From contig BTVX01000009.1 of NCBI GenBank assembly GCA_045862995.1, positions 1 to 64,000 of the forward strand: 64,000 nucleotides of DNA, given 5' to 3'. This DNA comes from UBA2387 sp019454665 (GTDB lineage: Bacteria > Armatimonadota > Fimbriimonadia > Fimbriimonadales > Fimbriimonadaceae). This document shows positions 18,821 through 28,394 of the stretch, one piece after another. Position 1 is the stretch's first letter. Every line of letters starts with the position of its first letter. The notes beneath the pieces were generated by a model. It saw nothing but the letters and a program-made list of their open reading frames with translations, was not told the DNA's origin and did no database searches. The translations under genes and the position numbers were made by a program.

Positions 18821-19857
18821 TCCTCGACCCGCGCTCCCGGATGCGGCCCGCGCAACCCTTGGTCGCGAGGAGACAGCCCATCCAACTGCCGATTGAACTC
18901 CGCCAGTTGACCACGGCCGATCGTCCGTGTCCGCCGCATCGCCTCGCGCACATTCTCCGGCTTGAAACCGTCCACCCAAGGCACATGGCTCTTGTATGCG
19001 TCGGGTTGGCAAGGCAGAAGAGCTTGGAAAGCGCGATTGGCCTCCATGAACCGCTCGTCCGTCCGCGAACACACAAGATGGGTGTAGTACTGCGCCAGCC
19101 CCTCGATCAACGACGTCTCGCTGGCCCAAAAACCATTGAACGACCAAGCTTCGCCGTCCGTGTCCTCCCCCAGGTGCGTGTAAGCGTGGGCCAACTCGTG
19201 CGTCAACACCACCGTCGTCATCGCCTCCACCGACACCCCGAGCGCGGAAGCCACGAACGCGATGGGTTGCCAAAACAACTTGATGTGCGCCACGACTTGC
19301 CCGGCCTCGCTTCGGCAGGAGTACAGGCCGAACACGTCGTTGTCGGCAGCGAGCAGTTCGGCGATGGGCCGAAACGATTCGATCCACTTTAGGATGGCTT
19401 CCGCCGTGGCCTTCGACGCCTCAAAAGCCTCGTTCTCTTCTGAGCCGTTGACGCAGAGGGATTCAAAGAGACCCGGCTCACACCGCACCGAAGCCGACGA
19501 TCGGCTAGAGTAGATCTCCAGCGCAGCCTGCGCCGAAGGCACCGCGTGGCAAAGCCGCTCGAGCGCGGGGCGGTGCATGGCCGCGCGGCACGCCAGCCAG
19601 AAGTCCTCCGGGAGCTCGCTTTCCTCAAACTCCCGAGGCAGCCCACGCTCGACGTACACCGAGATGGAACCGTTGCGCCGCTCGCTCCAGCCGCGCGAAT
19701 GGCGGACCGGGCTCAGAGTCAGCCCCGTCTCCTGGGCCAGCAACTCGCGTATGCGAAGGCTCATCCGGTCCCGCGTTCGCCGGACCTCGCCCTCGGCCGA
19801 GTGGGGCATGGTATCCAAGAGGGCCAACCAGCGTCTTGCACGGTTGCCCGGTTTCAC
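18817..19857 (-). CDS. Zinc metallopeptidase-like protein (HELAH motif) in the defence-type operon
   Basis: The protein has 346 aa and a GTG start that overlaps the methyltransferase stop by 4 bp (GTGA). Residues 215-226 (VVLTHELAHAYT) hold an HExxH zinc motif at the end of a predicted helix. About 27 residues later, SLIEGLAQYYTHLVC offers a glutamate as third ligand, the gluzincin pattern. The N-terminal half (LRIRELLAQETGLTL, ALEIYSSRS) shows no recognisable domain. There is no signal peptide, so it should act in the cytoplasm. A protease between the methylase and the main helicase is not part of canonical DISARM. It may process a phage or partner protein (inference). Other cytoplasmic HExxH proteins in defence loci, such as ImmA/IrrE, are only analogies. 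Confidence 0.7.
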   Translation of the reverse strand: MKPGNRARRWLALLDTMPHSAEGEVRRTRDRMSLRIRELLAQETGLTLSPVRHSRGWSERRNGSISVYVERGLPREFEESELPEDFWLACRAAMHRPALERLCHAVPSAQAALEIYSSRSSASVRCEPGLFESLCVNGSEENEAFEASKATAEAILKWIESFRPIAELLAADNDVFGLYSCRSEAGQVVAHIKLFWQPIAFVASALGVSVEAMTTVVLTHELAHAYTHLGEDTDGEAWSFNGFWASETSLIEGLAQYYTHLVCSRTDERFMEANRAFQALLPCQPDAYKSHVPWVDGFKPENVREAMRRTRTIGRGQLAEFNRQLDGLSPRDQGLRGPHPGARVEE

Positions 19858-22800
19858 ATGCGGCCCCCGAAAAGGTCGTTCGCTGGCGCGTCCTCGGTCT
19901 CCGGCTGGATCGGTTCGATGCCGATGGCGCGAATCCGACGCAGATTTTCGGCGTGGCGTCGGGTTTCCGCCCAGGCTTCTTCCGGGGTCTGTCGGAGTTG
20001 CCAGTCGTAGAACCGGGGGCCGAGTTCGGACGCGACGGGTTGGGGTTTCTGGGCGCGGTCGTCGTGGCCCAGGCCGTAGTCGGCGAGGCGGAGTGTCTCG
20101 GGGAGCATCCAGCCGTCGTGCCCCTCACCCCCTGCCCCCTCTCCCCGCCGTTCATCGGGGCGAGGGGGTTCTGAGCCGAGGAACCGCTTAATGCCTTCCT
20201 CCTCGCCGTACTCGGCGATGAGGGATTGCAGGTCGTCGAAGGCGACTTGGGCGAGGACGGTGTGGCGCAACTCGGGATGCTGCGCCTTGTCCACTCGCCA
20301 GAACCCCTTGGCGTCGAGGGCGCGGGTGAACGCCTTGCTGGTGGACCGCTCGACCGGGTGGTCGCAGTCGCGCAGGATCCAGCGGAAATCGTCGCGGTCG
20401 AGCCCATAGAGGTGGGCGACGGCGGCATCCAGGATGGAGCGTAGGCGGAGGCGTTCAGCCAAGGTCAGTGCCCAGTTGTGGAATGCCCCCATTTGGAGAC
20501 TATGCCAATCTTCTGAAAACGAAACGTGTGCAGCAGACAGCCTCATACTGGCAATCGCGAAACAAATCGCTGTACGTTTCGGATTGGGAAGTGGTATCGG
20601 CTCGATGAAGTGGTAATCAACATGCGTACCACCACACCGAAGTCGAGTCTGAAAATCGACAGCGAACGAGTTTAGTACGGCGACTACAGGCGCGCGTAGA
20701 TATCTCTTTATGGGGCAGACAATTGACGCAACATCTCCACAAGGCAGTCCTGGAACGTATCCGCAGATCATGGTTCGCACGTCTGTGTTTCTCGATATGC
20801 GCCGAACAGATGGCTTGGGTTCAACAAGGCCTTTCTGGCGAGCATCTGAAACTGCAACGAGGAACTGAGGTCCAATCTGTTTCGAAGACCAATTCGATGC
20901 GGCCCACCTTGCGGCAAGACCTGTCCCGCTCACATGGGCCTTCTGGGCGAAATCGAATTGATGAAGGTGTGCCCCCTGAATGAGCGGCAACGCCACTTCC
21001 TCGATCCCCTCGATCGCGATCGCGAGGTCGCCGTCCCGCGACTTCACCCAGCCCGGAGACTTGAACGCGCCCGGCGGGGCCTCGGAAATCGGCACCCAGT
21101 CGCCCAGCAACCAGTGCCCATACTCGTCCGGCCGGAAACCCCGCGCCTCCCACTTCTCCCGAGGCGGGAACAGCTTGGAGTCGTTGGTCATGTGGAACTC
21201 GGTGGCGTACTTCACGCCCCAGCCATCTGGGCCGTCGTGGCCCAGCGGGATGCCGTTGGCCGTCATCTTCTCCAGCACCCGCACGTCCCGCTCGTCCTGG
21301 ACCTCCAGGAACGCCAGCGACTTGGGGCTGAACCGCTCGATCTGCTCGCGCTTCATGGCGATGGCGAACCGCTCGGGGCGCGACCAATCGTCCAGTTCGC
21401 GGCGCATGAACGCGGTCTGCACCTCCGCCGTCCGCCCGCCCTTCCGCACCACCACCGGGCAGAACTTGAACGAGCGGTGGATGTCGAACACTTTGTTGCG
21501 GTTCTCGAACCCGAACAGCCACTCCCATTGGCACCGGTCGAGGAACAGCCGCCGCAGGGCGTCCGACCCTCGGTCGGAGTACACCCCGCTCGGCACGATC
21601 AGGCCGATTCGCCCAGCAGGACGCAGCAACGCATGGGCTTGCTCGAGGAAGAGCTTGTAGGTGTTGACATCGCCGGAACCCTGCGACCGGAACGGGTGGT
21701 TCGCGTCGGCGTAGCCGAGTCGAGATCGGCGTCGTTCACGCCAGCGATCATGCAGCGAACGAGAGTCTTTCCGCTTCTTCGACAAGCTGAAGTGCGTGAG
21801 TTGATCGACAGGGTCTCCGAATGGAAACGCCGCCTCGCCCACCCAATGCGACATGAACTTGAACGCGGCGCAGTAGCGCATCCAGCCCACTTCGTGCTGC
21901 GCGTCCTGGCCGAACAACTCCTTCTGCTTGCTCAGAGCGGGCTGCTTGCCGTAGGTGCGGTAGAGCGGGTCGAGGTTGCTGAAGAACTCCTTGCTGTTCG
22001 GCTTGAGCGTTTCCCAAGGCGGGTTGCCGACCACGGCGGCGAAGCCCGAGCCCGCCCGGTCGAACACGTCGGGGAACTCGAGCTCCCAGTGGAAGAACAG
22101 GTTGGCTTCGGCGATGCGGCGCACGGCGGCGCGCGTCTCCTCTTCGAGGTGTCCCAGCGACTTTGGCATCGGGGCGAGCTCCAGCTCGTCGGCGGGCCAG
22201 AACCAGAGCGCGCACCAAGCATCGAACGCATCCTTCAGCGATTGGAACCCGGGACTGCCCCGCCACGCCTGGTAGGCGGCGGCTTGGGCGTCGGGGTCTT
22301 GCGCTTTGGCGTGGAGTTGCTCGTACGCGGCGACAGCGTCTCGGTGCGCGGCCTCCGGCGGCCCGGGTAAATCGAAGAGCGTGACCTGTCCGCTCAGCAC
22401 CTCCCGCATTTCGGTCTTCACCTGGTCGACCTTTTCCTTGATGGCCTTGGTCCACGTGCCCGGTTCGTGGTGGACGGAGGTGCCGTGCGTTTTGTCTCCC
22501 CCTTCGCGCGCCCAAGCGAGCACGGGATAGTCCTGGAACCGGTCGAACCAGCATCCGACGAGTCCGTTGCCGACCTTGATCTTGTGGTCCAGGAACCCGA
22601 ACTTCAGGTTGGGGTCCATGGTCGCGATCCAGAGCGACAGCTTGGCGAGTTCGACGGCGAGCGGGCTGAGGTCCACCCCGTAAATGCAACGCTCGGCCAC
22701 CACGCGGAGCAACTGCGCCTCGACTTGTTCGCGCGGGGTTTGGCCGTACTGGGTGTCTGGACGCTCGTTCAGACCCCGGAAGTCTTTGAGGGCTTCCCTA

Positions 22801-24878
22801 AACCACTGGGGCCGGGCGTTCTTGGGATCTTCCCACGAGATCCGGCCGTCCGGGCGTTCTTCGATCCAGCCGTGTGTTGCCATGGACTCGAAGAGGGCAC
22901 GCGTGAGGTAGCGGAGCGACGAGACGAGGAACGAGCCGGAACCGCATGCGGGGTCGCAGACCTTCACAGCGAGCACGGTTTCGGGGTCTCGAGGCATTTC
23001 GCCCTCGTAGGCGAGGGGCTCGAGCGTTCGGGCAACGGTGGGCTCGGCCAGTTGGGGTTTGGTGTAGAACGTGCCGCTGCCCTTGCGCGTGCCGCCGTGG
23101 CGAACGAGGTAGAGCTCTCCGGGCACGGCGATGCGCGCGATGAGTCCGCGTGCAGCCCTTTGGACGGCTTCTTCCATCGCGGCGTTGTTCGAGCCCTTCC
23201 CCTTGGGCTTCTTGACGATTCCTGCGGCGACGACCGCTCGCCTCGCCCACTCGATCGCCCGGTAGCGAGCGGCGTGAAACGCGTCCTCGATCGGAACGGG
23301 TTCGGCCTCATCGGGCTCGGGTAGGGGGTTGTCCTCCGCCTCCTCGGCGTCTTCGGTCTCTTCGTCCTCTTCGAGGTCCTCCTCGTCGGCTCCATCCTCC
23401 GCCTCCGCTTCGTCCCCGCCTCCTGCCTTCTCCTTCTTGGAAAGCTCTTTGACCATTTCTTTGAGGGCGGCGTCGGTCATTCCCTCCAAGCGGCCGAGGG
23501 GCAAAACGGGTTGGATGCCGACGTTGAGGAACACGACGGGCTCGCTTTCTCCGACGCGGTGGAGTTCGTAGTCGAGCAGGCCCTCGTAGAGGATGCCGAC
23601 GTACTCGACGTCGAGCTGGCTGAAGTCGACGGGAAGCACCGACCACGTCGCCCCTCTTCCCTGACGCAGCCTGACGGGGGCATACGCCATGAGGCGGAGC
23701 ATCTCGAGAACCTGGCGGTCGCTCGGACAGCGGTCGCTGCGTTCGAACGCTGCCATGGCTCGAAGGACGGGGTCGGGCGCATCGTCGCGCGAGGGCTCGA
23801 AAAGTCGTCCTCCGTACGCGAGACGCGTCAGGTCCTTGTGCTGGGAACCCCGGTGGAGGAGATTGAACAGAGCCAGGATGCGAGGCCAGGCTGTGCTTGC
23901 CCGGTCGCCCGAGAGAGACTCCTGTTCGAGCAACAGCCGCAACTTCTGAAGCGAATAACTGCCCCAATACGCGTCGCGCGTCGCCGACATCGAAGTCGAC
24001 CCGAGCAACTGACGCGACTCGGCGAACAACACGACCACGAGGCGCATGGCGACCCGCGTCGCAGCCTGATAGACGTGATCGAGGCGCACGCCGCCGTTCG
24101 AGTTCGCCACCAGCTCGTCGATCGCCGACTGCGAGCCCTCGAGCAAGACCTCCACTGCGCGCCGGACCCGCTCGCCCAGCACTTGGGAGAGTTCGGCATG
24201 GCCCCGGCGCGTTTCGCGGATCCCTTCCCGCAGGGCTTCGAGGCCCCTTTCGGATAGCAGCAGCCTCAACGCCTCCAGCCCGGGGCCTTGACGCCCCTCG
24301 ACAAACCAGCGGTCAACGTCCGACTCGCACCACGCGTCGGTGGTTTCGGTGGCGAAGACGATGCGCCACTGCTTTCCGTTGGTGAGGATGGCCAAGTCCC
24401 GCTTCTTTGCGCGCAGCCAGTCGAGGACTCGGGCATGATCGCGCCGACCCCTTCCCACGCCGATCGACCGTCCGCCTTCACTGAGAAACAGCGGCACTTC
24501 GTCTTCGGTGTCGGCCTTCCAAATCCAATCCGGTCGGATGACGTCTCCAGATACGCTCTTGACGCCTCGGCTCTTCTCTCGCGCGCCCTTGGTCCAAAGC
24601 TCGGCCGGACTTCCTATCGCTTGATGCACGGCGACCGAGAGCCACTTGGCGAACGACTCCTTGGTGGGTTCGAGCTGATAGGCGTCGAACTCGAAGGAGA
24701 TGTCTGCCACGCGTCTGGGGTGCAGGGGCGTCTCGTCCGAGGGTGGAAAGCACTTGTGAAGCGCGCCGCCGGAGAGCAACAGCCGGTGGTGCCTGAGCGC
24801 GTTCCACCACGCGTACGCTTCCAACTCTGGCCGCTGCTTCGTTGGGGCGGATTCGGTCAAGGATGCTACCTGGCTCAT
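19854..24878 (-). CDS. Eco57I-type (DrmMI/PglX-like) adenine DNA methyltransferase
   Basis: This is a 1674-aa gamma-class N6-adenine methyltransferase with fused specificity region. Motif I (VCDPACGSGSFL) is near residue 643 and motif IV (VVGNPPWETL) near 950. The N-terminal 400 residues resemble type IIG/PglX N-domains (ILTNGKQWRIVF near 165-176), but no clear PD-ExK catalytic triad was seen. A strongly acidic linker (EEDLEEDEETEDAEEAED) lies near 493-530. The C-terminus contains a TaqI-like target-recognition region, residues about 1315-1460, whose DNA (20.5-20.93 kb) is clearly poorer in G+C than the rest of the gene. The ATG overlaps the SNF2 helicase stop. It probably marks self DNA for the operon. 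A C-rich palindrome is translated in frame near the 3' end. Confidence 0.88.
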   Translation of the reverse strand: MSQVASLTESAPTKQRPELEAYAWWNALRHHRLLLSGGALHKCFPPSDETPLHPRRVADISFEFDAYQLEPTKESFAKWLSVAVHQAIGSPAELWTKGAREKSRGVKSVSGDVIRPDWIWKADTEDEVPLFLSEGGRSIGVGRGRRDHARVLDWLRAKKRDLAILTNGKQWRIVFATETTDAWCESDVDRWFVEGRQGPGLEALRLLLSERGLEALREGIRETRRGHAELSQVLGERVRRAVEVLLEGSQSAIDELVANSNGGVRLDHVYQAATRVAMRLVVVLFAESRQLLGSTSMSATRDAYWGSYSLQKLRLLLEQESLSGDRASTAWPRILALFNLLHRGSQHKDLTRLAYGGRLFEPSRDDAPDPVLRAMAAFERSDRCPSDRQVLEMLRLMAYAPVRLRQGRGATWSVLPVDFSQLDVEYVGILYEGLLDYELHRVGESEPVVFLNVGIQPVLPLGRLEGMTDAALKEMVKELSKKEKAGGGDEAEAEDGADEEDLEEDEETEDAEEAEDNPLPEPDEAEPVPIEDAFHAARYRAIEWARRAVVAAGIVKKPKGKGSNNAAMEEAVQRAARGLIARIAVPGELYLVRHGGTRKGSGTFYTKPQLAEPTVARTLEPLAYEGEMPRDPETVLAVKVCDPACGSGSFLVSSLRYLTRALFESMATHGWIEERPDGRISWEDPKNARPQWFREALKDFRGLNERPDTQYGQTPREQVEAQLLRVVAERCIYGVDLSPLAVELAKLSLWIATMDPNLKFGFLDHKIKVGNGLVGCWFDRFQDYPVLAWAREGGDKTHGTSVHHEPGTWTKAIKEKVDQVKTEMREVLSGQVTLFDLPGPPEAAHRDAVAAYEQLHAKAQDPDAQAAAYQAWRGSPGFQSLKDAFDAWCALWFWPADELELAPMPKSLGHLEEETRAAVRRIAEANLFFHWELEFPDVFDRAGSGFAAVVGNPPWETLKPNSKEFFSNLDPLYRTYGKQPALSKQKELFGQDAQHEVGWMRYCAAFKFMSHWVGEAAFPFGDPVDQLTHFSLSKKRKDSRSLHDRWRERRRSRLGYADANHPFRSQGSGDVNTYKLFLEQAHALLRPAGRIGLIVPSGVYSDRGSDALRRLFLDRCQWEWLFGFENRNKVFDIHRSFKFCPVVVRKGGRTAEVQTAFMRRELDDWSRPERFAIAMKREQIERFSPKSLAFLEVQDERDVRVLEKMTANGIPLGHDGPDGWGVKYATEFHMTNDSKLFPPREKWEARGFRPDEYGHWLLGDWVPISEAPPGAFKSPGWVKSRDGDLAIAIEGIEEVALPLIQGAHLHQFDFAQKAHVSGTGLAARWAASNWSSKQIGPQFLVAVSDARQKGLVEPKPSVRRISRNTDVRTMICGYVPGLPCGDVASIVCPIKRYLRAPVVAVLNSFAVDFQTRLRCGGTHVDYHFIEPIPLPNPKRTAICFAIASMRLSAAHVSFSEDWHSLQMGAFHNWALTLAERLRLRSILDAAVAHLYGLDRDDFRWILRDCDHPVERSTSKAFTRALDAKGFWRVDKAQHPELRHTVLAQVAFDDLQSLIAEYGEEEGIKRFLGSEPPRPDERRGEGAGGEGHDGWMLPETLRLADYGLGHDDRAQKPQPVASELGPRFYDWQLRQTPEEAWAETRRHAENLRRIRAIGIEPIQPETEDAPANDLFGGRM
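20136..20167. repeat. REP-like palindrome inside the methyltransferase gene
   Basis: The arms are CCCCTCTCCCCG (20136-20147) and CGGGGCGAGGGG (20156-20167), with one mismatch and an 8-nt loop. A C-rich lead (ccctcaccccctgc) precedes it. It is translated on the minus strand as a short Arg/Gly/Glu-rich insert (ERRGEGAGGEGHDG). The composition and structure are those of a dispersed intergenic element captured in a coding region. Confidence 0.55.
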
Positions 24879-27800
24879 GGTCTCCCCTCCGGCAACCGGA
24901 TCTCGACAGCAACGGGATAGACGAGGGCGGCGTCCGCCATGGCATATCGACTGGGGATCAGTTGCTCCATCATGCGGAAGTTCTCTTTAGAGAGGAAGTC
25001 GAGCGTTTCCTTCAAGCGGGCGCGCTCGGACTCCATCGCGTCACGAATCCGATCTTCGCGCAGGTCCGTCGGGTCTTCGAGTCCGCTGAAGAGGTTGGCC
25101 TCGTTCTTCATGGCCTCGAGCTCCTCGAGTTCCCTCCTCTTGGAGGCGAGGTCGCGCGCCAGCTGTTTACGGAGTGCTTCCGAACGTTCGTCGTAGAGCT
25201 TTTTCTGGTGTTTGGTCGCTGCCGCGCGGTCGCGCCCAAGTTGGTCAGCCAGTTTCTTGTTCAGCTCCCGCGCGTACACCTTGACTGCTTCGCCCACCTG
25301 GTCACCGACATGTGCCCAGATGCCCTGGGCCTCGTTCGCCCTATCTGGCGCGTGCTTCGCCCCGGCTCTCTCCTGGGCGGGGGTCGCGTAAGGGAGCCGC
25401 TTGCCCAACTCGCCGTTGACAACCGGGAACCGCAACACACTCACCCACTGGTGGAAAGTCTCCCTGAGATCGTTGACGCCCAGTTCCTCCACGCAAACCG
25501 ACACCAGCGCGTCGCCCCCCGCGTCCAAAGGGCCCTCGGTCACGGTCCACCTTGAGAGGATGCCGTGCCTCTTGGATCCGGGGAACCGGCATACCGACAG
25601 TGCCATCAGGGCCTGTCTTACAAACGGGTGGCCGAGGTGCAGAAGAGCCGCGTCCTTTGGCGGTCGGTGGACGCGCCTTCCCCCGACTTGAACGAGTTGG
25701 TCTTCGGCGGCAAACTGTACGGCAAGCAGCGGCCCGTCCGCTCGTCCGGAGCGTCTCAGGCTGGCGTTGACCGCATATCGGAACTCGCTGGGAACGTTGC
25801 TGAACCGGTACTTGCGTCCCTCGGTCGGTCCTTCGAATCTGAAGGGCTCGCCGCTTGTCGCGACGGCTACTTCCAGGGTTTCGCGAAGCGTGTCGGCGTC
25901 GAGATCGATGGCCTCGCGAAATCGGGTCAGTGCCTCTCTTTCCTTCGATCCATCGCCCTTGGTCGATTCGAGGTCGGCGCGCACCCGCCTCCTGGTGCCT
26001 TCGGACCTCTTATCGACCTCCGAGAGGAGTTGGTCGTCGTCCAGCAGGCTTCCGGTCGCTGGACTTGGTCTCTCGACGATTCGGTCCTGCACGGCCTGGT
26101 GCAAGAGTTTGTTCATTGGACCCAGGTCCTCGCGCATCATGACGACCTTCTTGAAGACTCGGCTCATGAACCGCTGGTCGCCATCAGCGGTCGAGGTGAA
26201 GTGGTATACGAGGACGTCGCGGCTCTGGCCATGACGGTCGAGTCGCCCGATTCTCTGGTCGATGCGGGCGGGGTTCCAGGGGATGTCGTAGTGGAAGACC
26301 ATCCGCGCGGTTTCCTGGAGGTTCGCGCCCTCGCTAGCCGCATCGGTTGCGAAGAGCACGCGCACCGCGCTCTCTGGGTCGTTGAACGCGGCCTTGACCG
26401 ACTCCCTCTGTGCGTCGTCCATGCCGCCGTACACCTGCAGGAATCGGTCCTCCGGCTCATTCGGAAACTCCTGCGCGATGCGACGGAGGATATAGTCGAG
26501 CGTGGTCCGGTACTCGGTGAACACGATCAGACGCTCGCCGTTGTCCCAGCCGTTGCCTTGGACGTCGTCGCGAATCAACGCCTTCAAAGCCTCGAACCGG
26601 GCGTCCCTACACGGGTCTCCCAGGATGTCGGCATCCGGGTCGAGGCCCAGGCCGAGCAAGGCGTTCTCAAGGGTGTCTATGCTCGGCCGAAGCCGGGAGA
26701 CCTCCCGCCTCGACCAAGCACCGGCCAGTCGCGTCGCGGATTCAAGCTTGCTTTCGTACTCGTCGTCCCGGTCGAACTCCGACCGGACTTCGCGGGCGGC
26801 TTGACCCACTGCCTGTGGAGATGCTTCATCGCCTGTATGGAGACCCTGTCTAAACCGCTTCCAGGAAACGGCGAAGGCATACGGACACGACAACAACCTT
26901 TTGGACAGGACCTCGATGACGAAGTTGCCCGCCACGCGGGTCGCCGGATCCATCGATGCGGCAACGAGGCTCTTGAACGCCCGGCGAAAGCCTTCGAACG
27001 CATTGATCAAGGCCGATTCCTCGGTTTCGAAGTCGAGCTCGATTGGATCCTTGATGACCCTCTCGGTGAATCGCGGCTCCCGACCCGCCTCGAGATCCAT
27101 TTCGTTCACGTCTCGCTTGAGACGCCGGACGACGACCTCTCCGACCCGGTTCCGCTCATCGGCGGTGATCTTGTCTTTCTGGGTGAACCTCACGGGATCA
27201 AGGAGGGAGAGCAGGCCGGTGAAACTCTGTGTGAAACCGTTGTGGGGCGTCGCGCTGAGGAAAACCTTGTGCTCGAACAACCTGCCGATGCGCTCCAACA
27301 GCCGCGAAAGGTCGCTGTCTGGGCCACTGGGGGCAGGCATGCAGTTGTGGACCTCGTCCACGATCAATAGGTCCCAGGGAAGCGTCGAAGCCTTGACGTC
27401 TCCGGCTCGGCTTGCGGTCAGGAATTCCGACAGAACGTCTTCTTGCTTGAGGTAGTGGTACGAGGCGATGGCTCGGGGGTACGCGGTCCAAGGGTTCGTC
27501 TCCATCCCCATTTGACGTCGGAGCTGCTGGGTCGTTCCACGGTCCACAAGCGCGAAATCCAAACCGAACTTCGACTCGAGTTCGTCCTGCCACTGCACGC
27601 GCAGGGAAGCGGGACAGAGCACGAGGATCCGCCGGATGCGACGCCGTCTGATCAGTTCGCCGATCACAAGCCCTGCCTCGATTGTCTTGCCCAAACCAAC
27701 GTCGTCGAACAGAGCGAGGGTGACCCTTGGCATACCAAGGGCCCGGGCGAGCGGTATCAACTGGTAATCCTCGACTTGCACGCCGCCTAGAAACGGTGCG

Positions 27801-28144
27801 ACGATCGGCTGACTGGAAAGCGCCTCGGACCAGTAGCAGTTCAGCGCGTTCCAGCGCACCGACCGCTTCAGGGCTTCAAACTCCACCATCGCCATCGGGT
27901 CAGTGCCTAGGATATCTGGGAGGCCCTTGGGCTCGATGACATGCGCCGCGGTCTCGAGACTCCAAACCACGGAGTCCATGGCGGGGAGTTGATGGTCAAC
28001 ATACGAGAGCTCGACCAGGTGTTCGGCAGACCCGCTCCCCGCGTCTTCAACCACGTCGGAAACGACGGCCAGTCTGTTCCGGACTCGGGCGAGCAGCCCG
28101 GGACGCGGGAGGACTCTTGTCCTGGGATGTCCCTCTCGGTGCAT
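24875..28144 (-). CDS. SNF2-family helicase, DrmD-like
   Basis: This 1089-aa SF2 (SNF2/RapA-type) ATPase is the first gene of the operon. The N-terminus (RPGLLARVRNRLAVVSDVV) resembles DISARM DrmD and supports this start. Walker A (DVGLGKTIEAG) is near residue 151, DEVH near 261 and SATPHNG near 300. The helicase-C lobe contains LIVFTEYRTTLDYIL near 541 and QRIGRLDRHGQ near 636. A charged, coiled-coil-prone tail (RKQLARDLASKRRELEELEAMK) precedes the end. Its stop overlaps the methyltransferase start by 4 bp. In class 1 DISARM, drmD precedes drmMI in the same way. About 250 bp without a gene separate it from the primase upstream on the same strand, where the operon promoter should lie. Confidence 0.88.
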   Translation of the reverse strand: MHREGHPRTRVLPRPGLLARVRNRLAVVSDVVEDAGSGSAEHLVELSYVDHQLPAMDSVVWSLETAAHVIEPKGLPDILGTDPMAMVEFEALKRSVRWNALNCYWSEALSSQPIVAPFLGGVQVEDYQLIPLARALGMPRVTLALFDDVGLGKTIEAGLVIGELIRRRRIRRILVLCPASLRVQWQDELESKFGLDFALVDRGTTQQLRRQMGMETNPWTAYPRAIASYHYLKQEDVLSEFLTASRAGDVKASTLPWDLLIVDEVHNCMPAPSGPDSDLSRLLERIGRLFEHKVFLSATPHNGFTQSFTGLLSLLDPVRFTQKDKITADERNRVGEVVVRRLKRDVNEMDLEAGREPRFTERVIKDPIELDFETEESALINAFEGFRRAFKSLVAASMDPATRVAGNFVIEVLSKRLLSCPYAFAVSWKRFRQGLHTGDEASPQAVGQAAREVRSEFDRDDEYESKLESATRLAGAWSRREVSRLRPSIDTLENALLGLGLDPDADILGDPCRDARFEALKALIRDDVQGNGWDNGERLIVFTEYRTTLDYILRRIAQEFPNEPEDRFLQVYGGMDDAQRESVKAAFNDPESAVRVLFATDAASEGANLQETARMVFHYDIPWNPARIDQRIGRLDRHGQSRDVLVYHFTSTADGDQRFMSRVFKKVVMMREDLGPMNKLLHQAVQDRIVERPSPATGSLLDDDQLLSEVDKRSEGTRRRVRADLESTKGDGSKEREALTRFREAIDLDADTLRETLEVAVATSGEPFRFEGPTEGRKYRFSNVPSEFRYAVNASLRRSGRADGPLLAVQFAAEDQLVQVGGRRVHRPPKDAALLHLGHPFVRQALMALSVCRFPGSKRHGILSRWTVTEGPLDAGGDALVSVCVEELGVNDLRETFHQWVSVLRFPVVNGELGKRLPYATPAQERAGAKHAPDRANEAQGIWAHVGDQVGEAVKVYARELNKKLADQLGRDRAAATKHQKKLYDERSEALRKQLARDLASKRRELEELEAMKNEANLFSGLEDPTDLREDRIRDAMESERARLKETLDFLSKENFRMMEQLIPSRYAMADAALVYPVAVEIRLPEGRP

Positions 28145-28394
28145 CGTTGAACGTTACCCTCTTCGAGGGCGTTGGAGGACCATGAGTTGCACCCAACCCC
28201 TTTGCCACCTGCGCAATGCCACTCGCGGGGTGGAGGGATCAAAGGAGCGCGACCGACTGGGGCGGCTAGCCCTGTGGGCGACTGGTGCGGTTTGACCCAA
28301 CGATTCTGCTCATCATCCCTCCGCGGGCCATCGGTCTTTGCGAAAGGAACATGTCGGACCGGGATCGGTTGCTTGCTGCTTCGTTATCCCGAGT

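Noticed and set aside
13125..28144. Operon as BREX or PglX-type system
   Set aside because: The methylase and helicase could suggest it, but no PglZ, BrxC, BrxA/B or BrxL-type protein is seen in the window.
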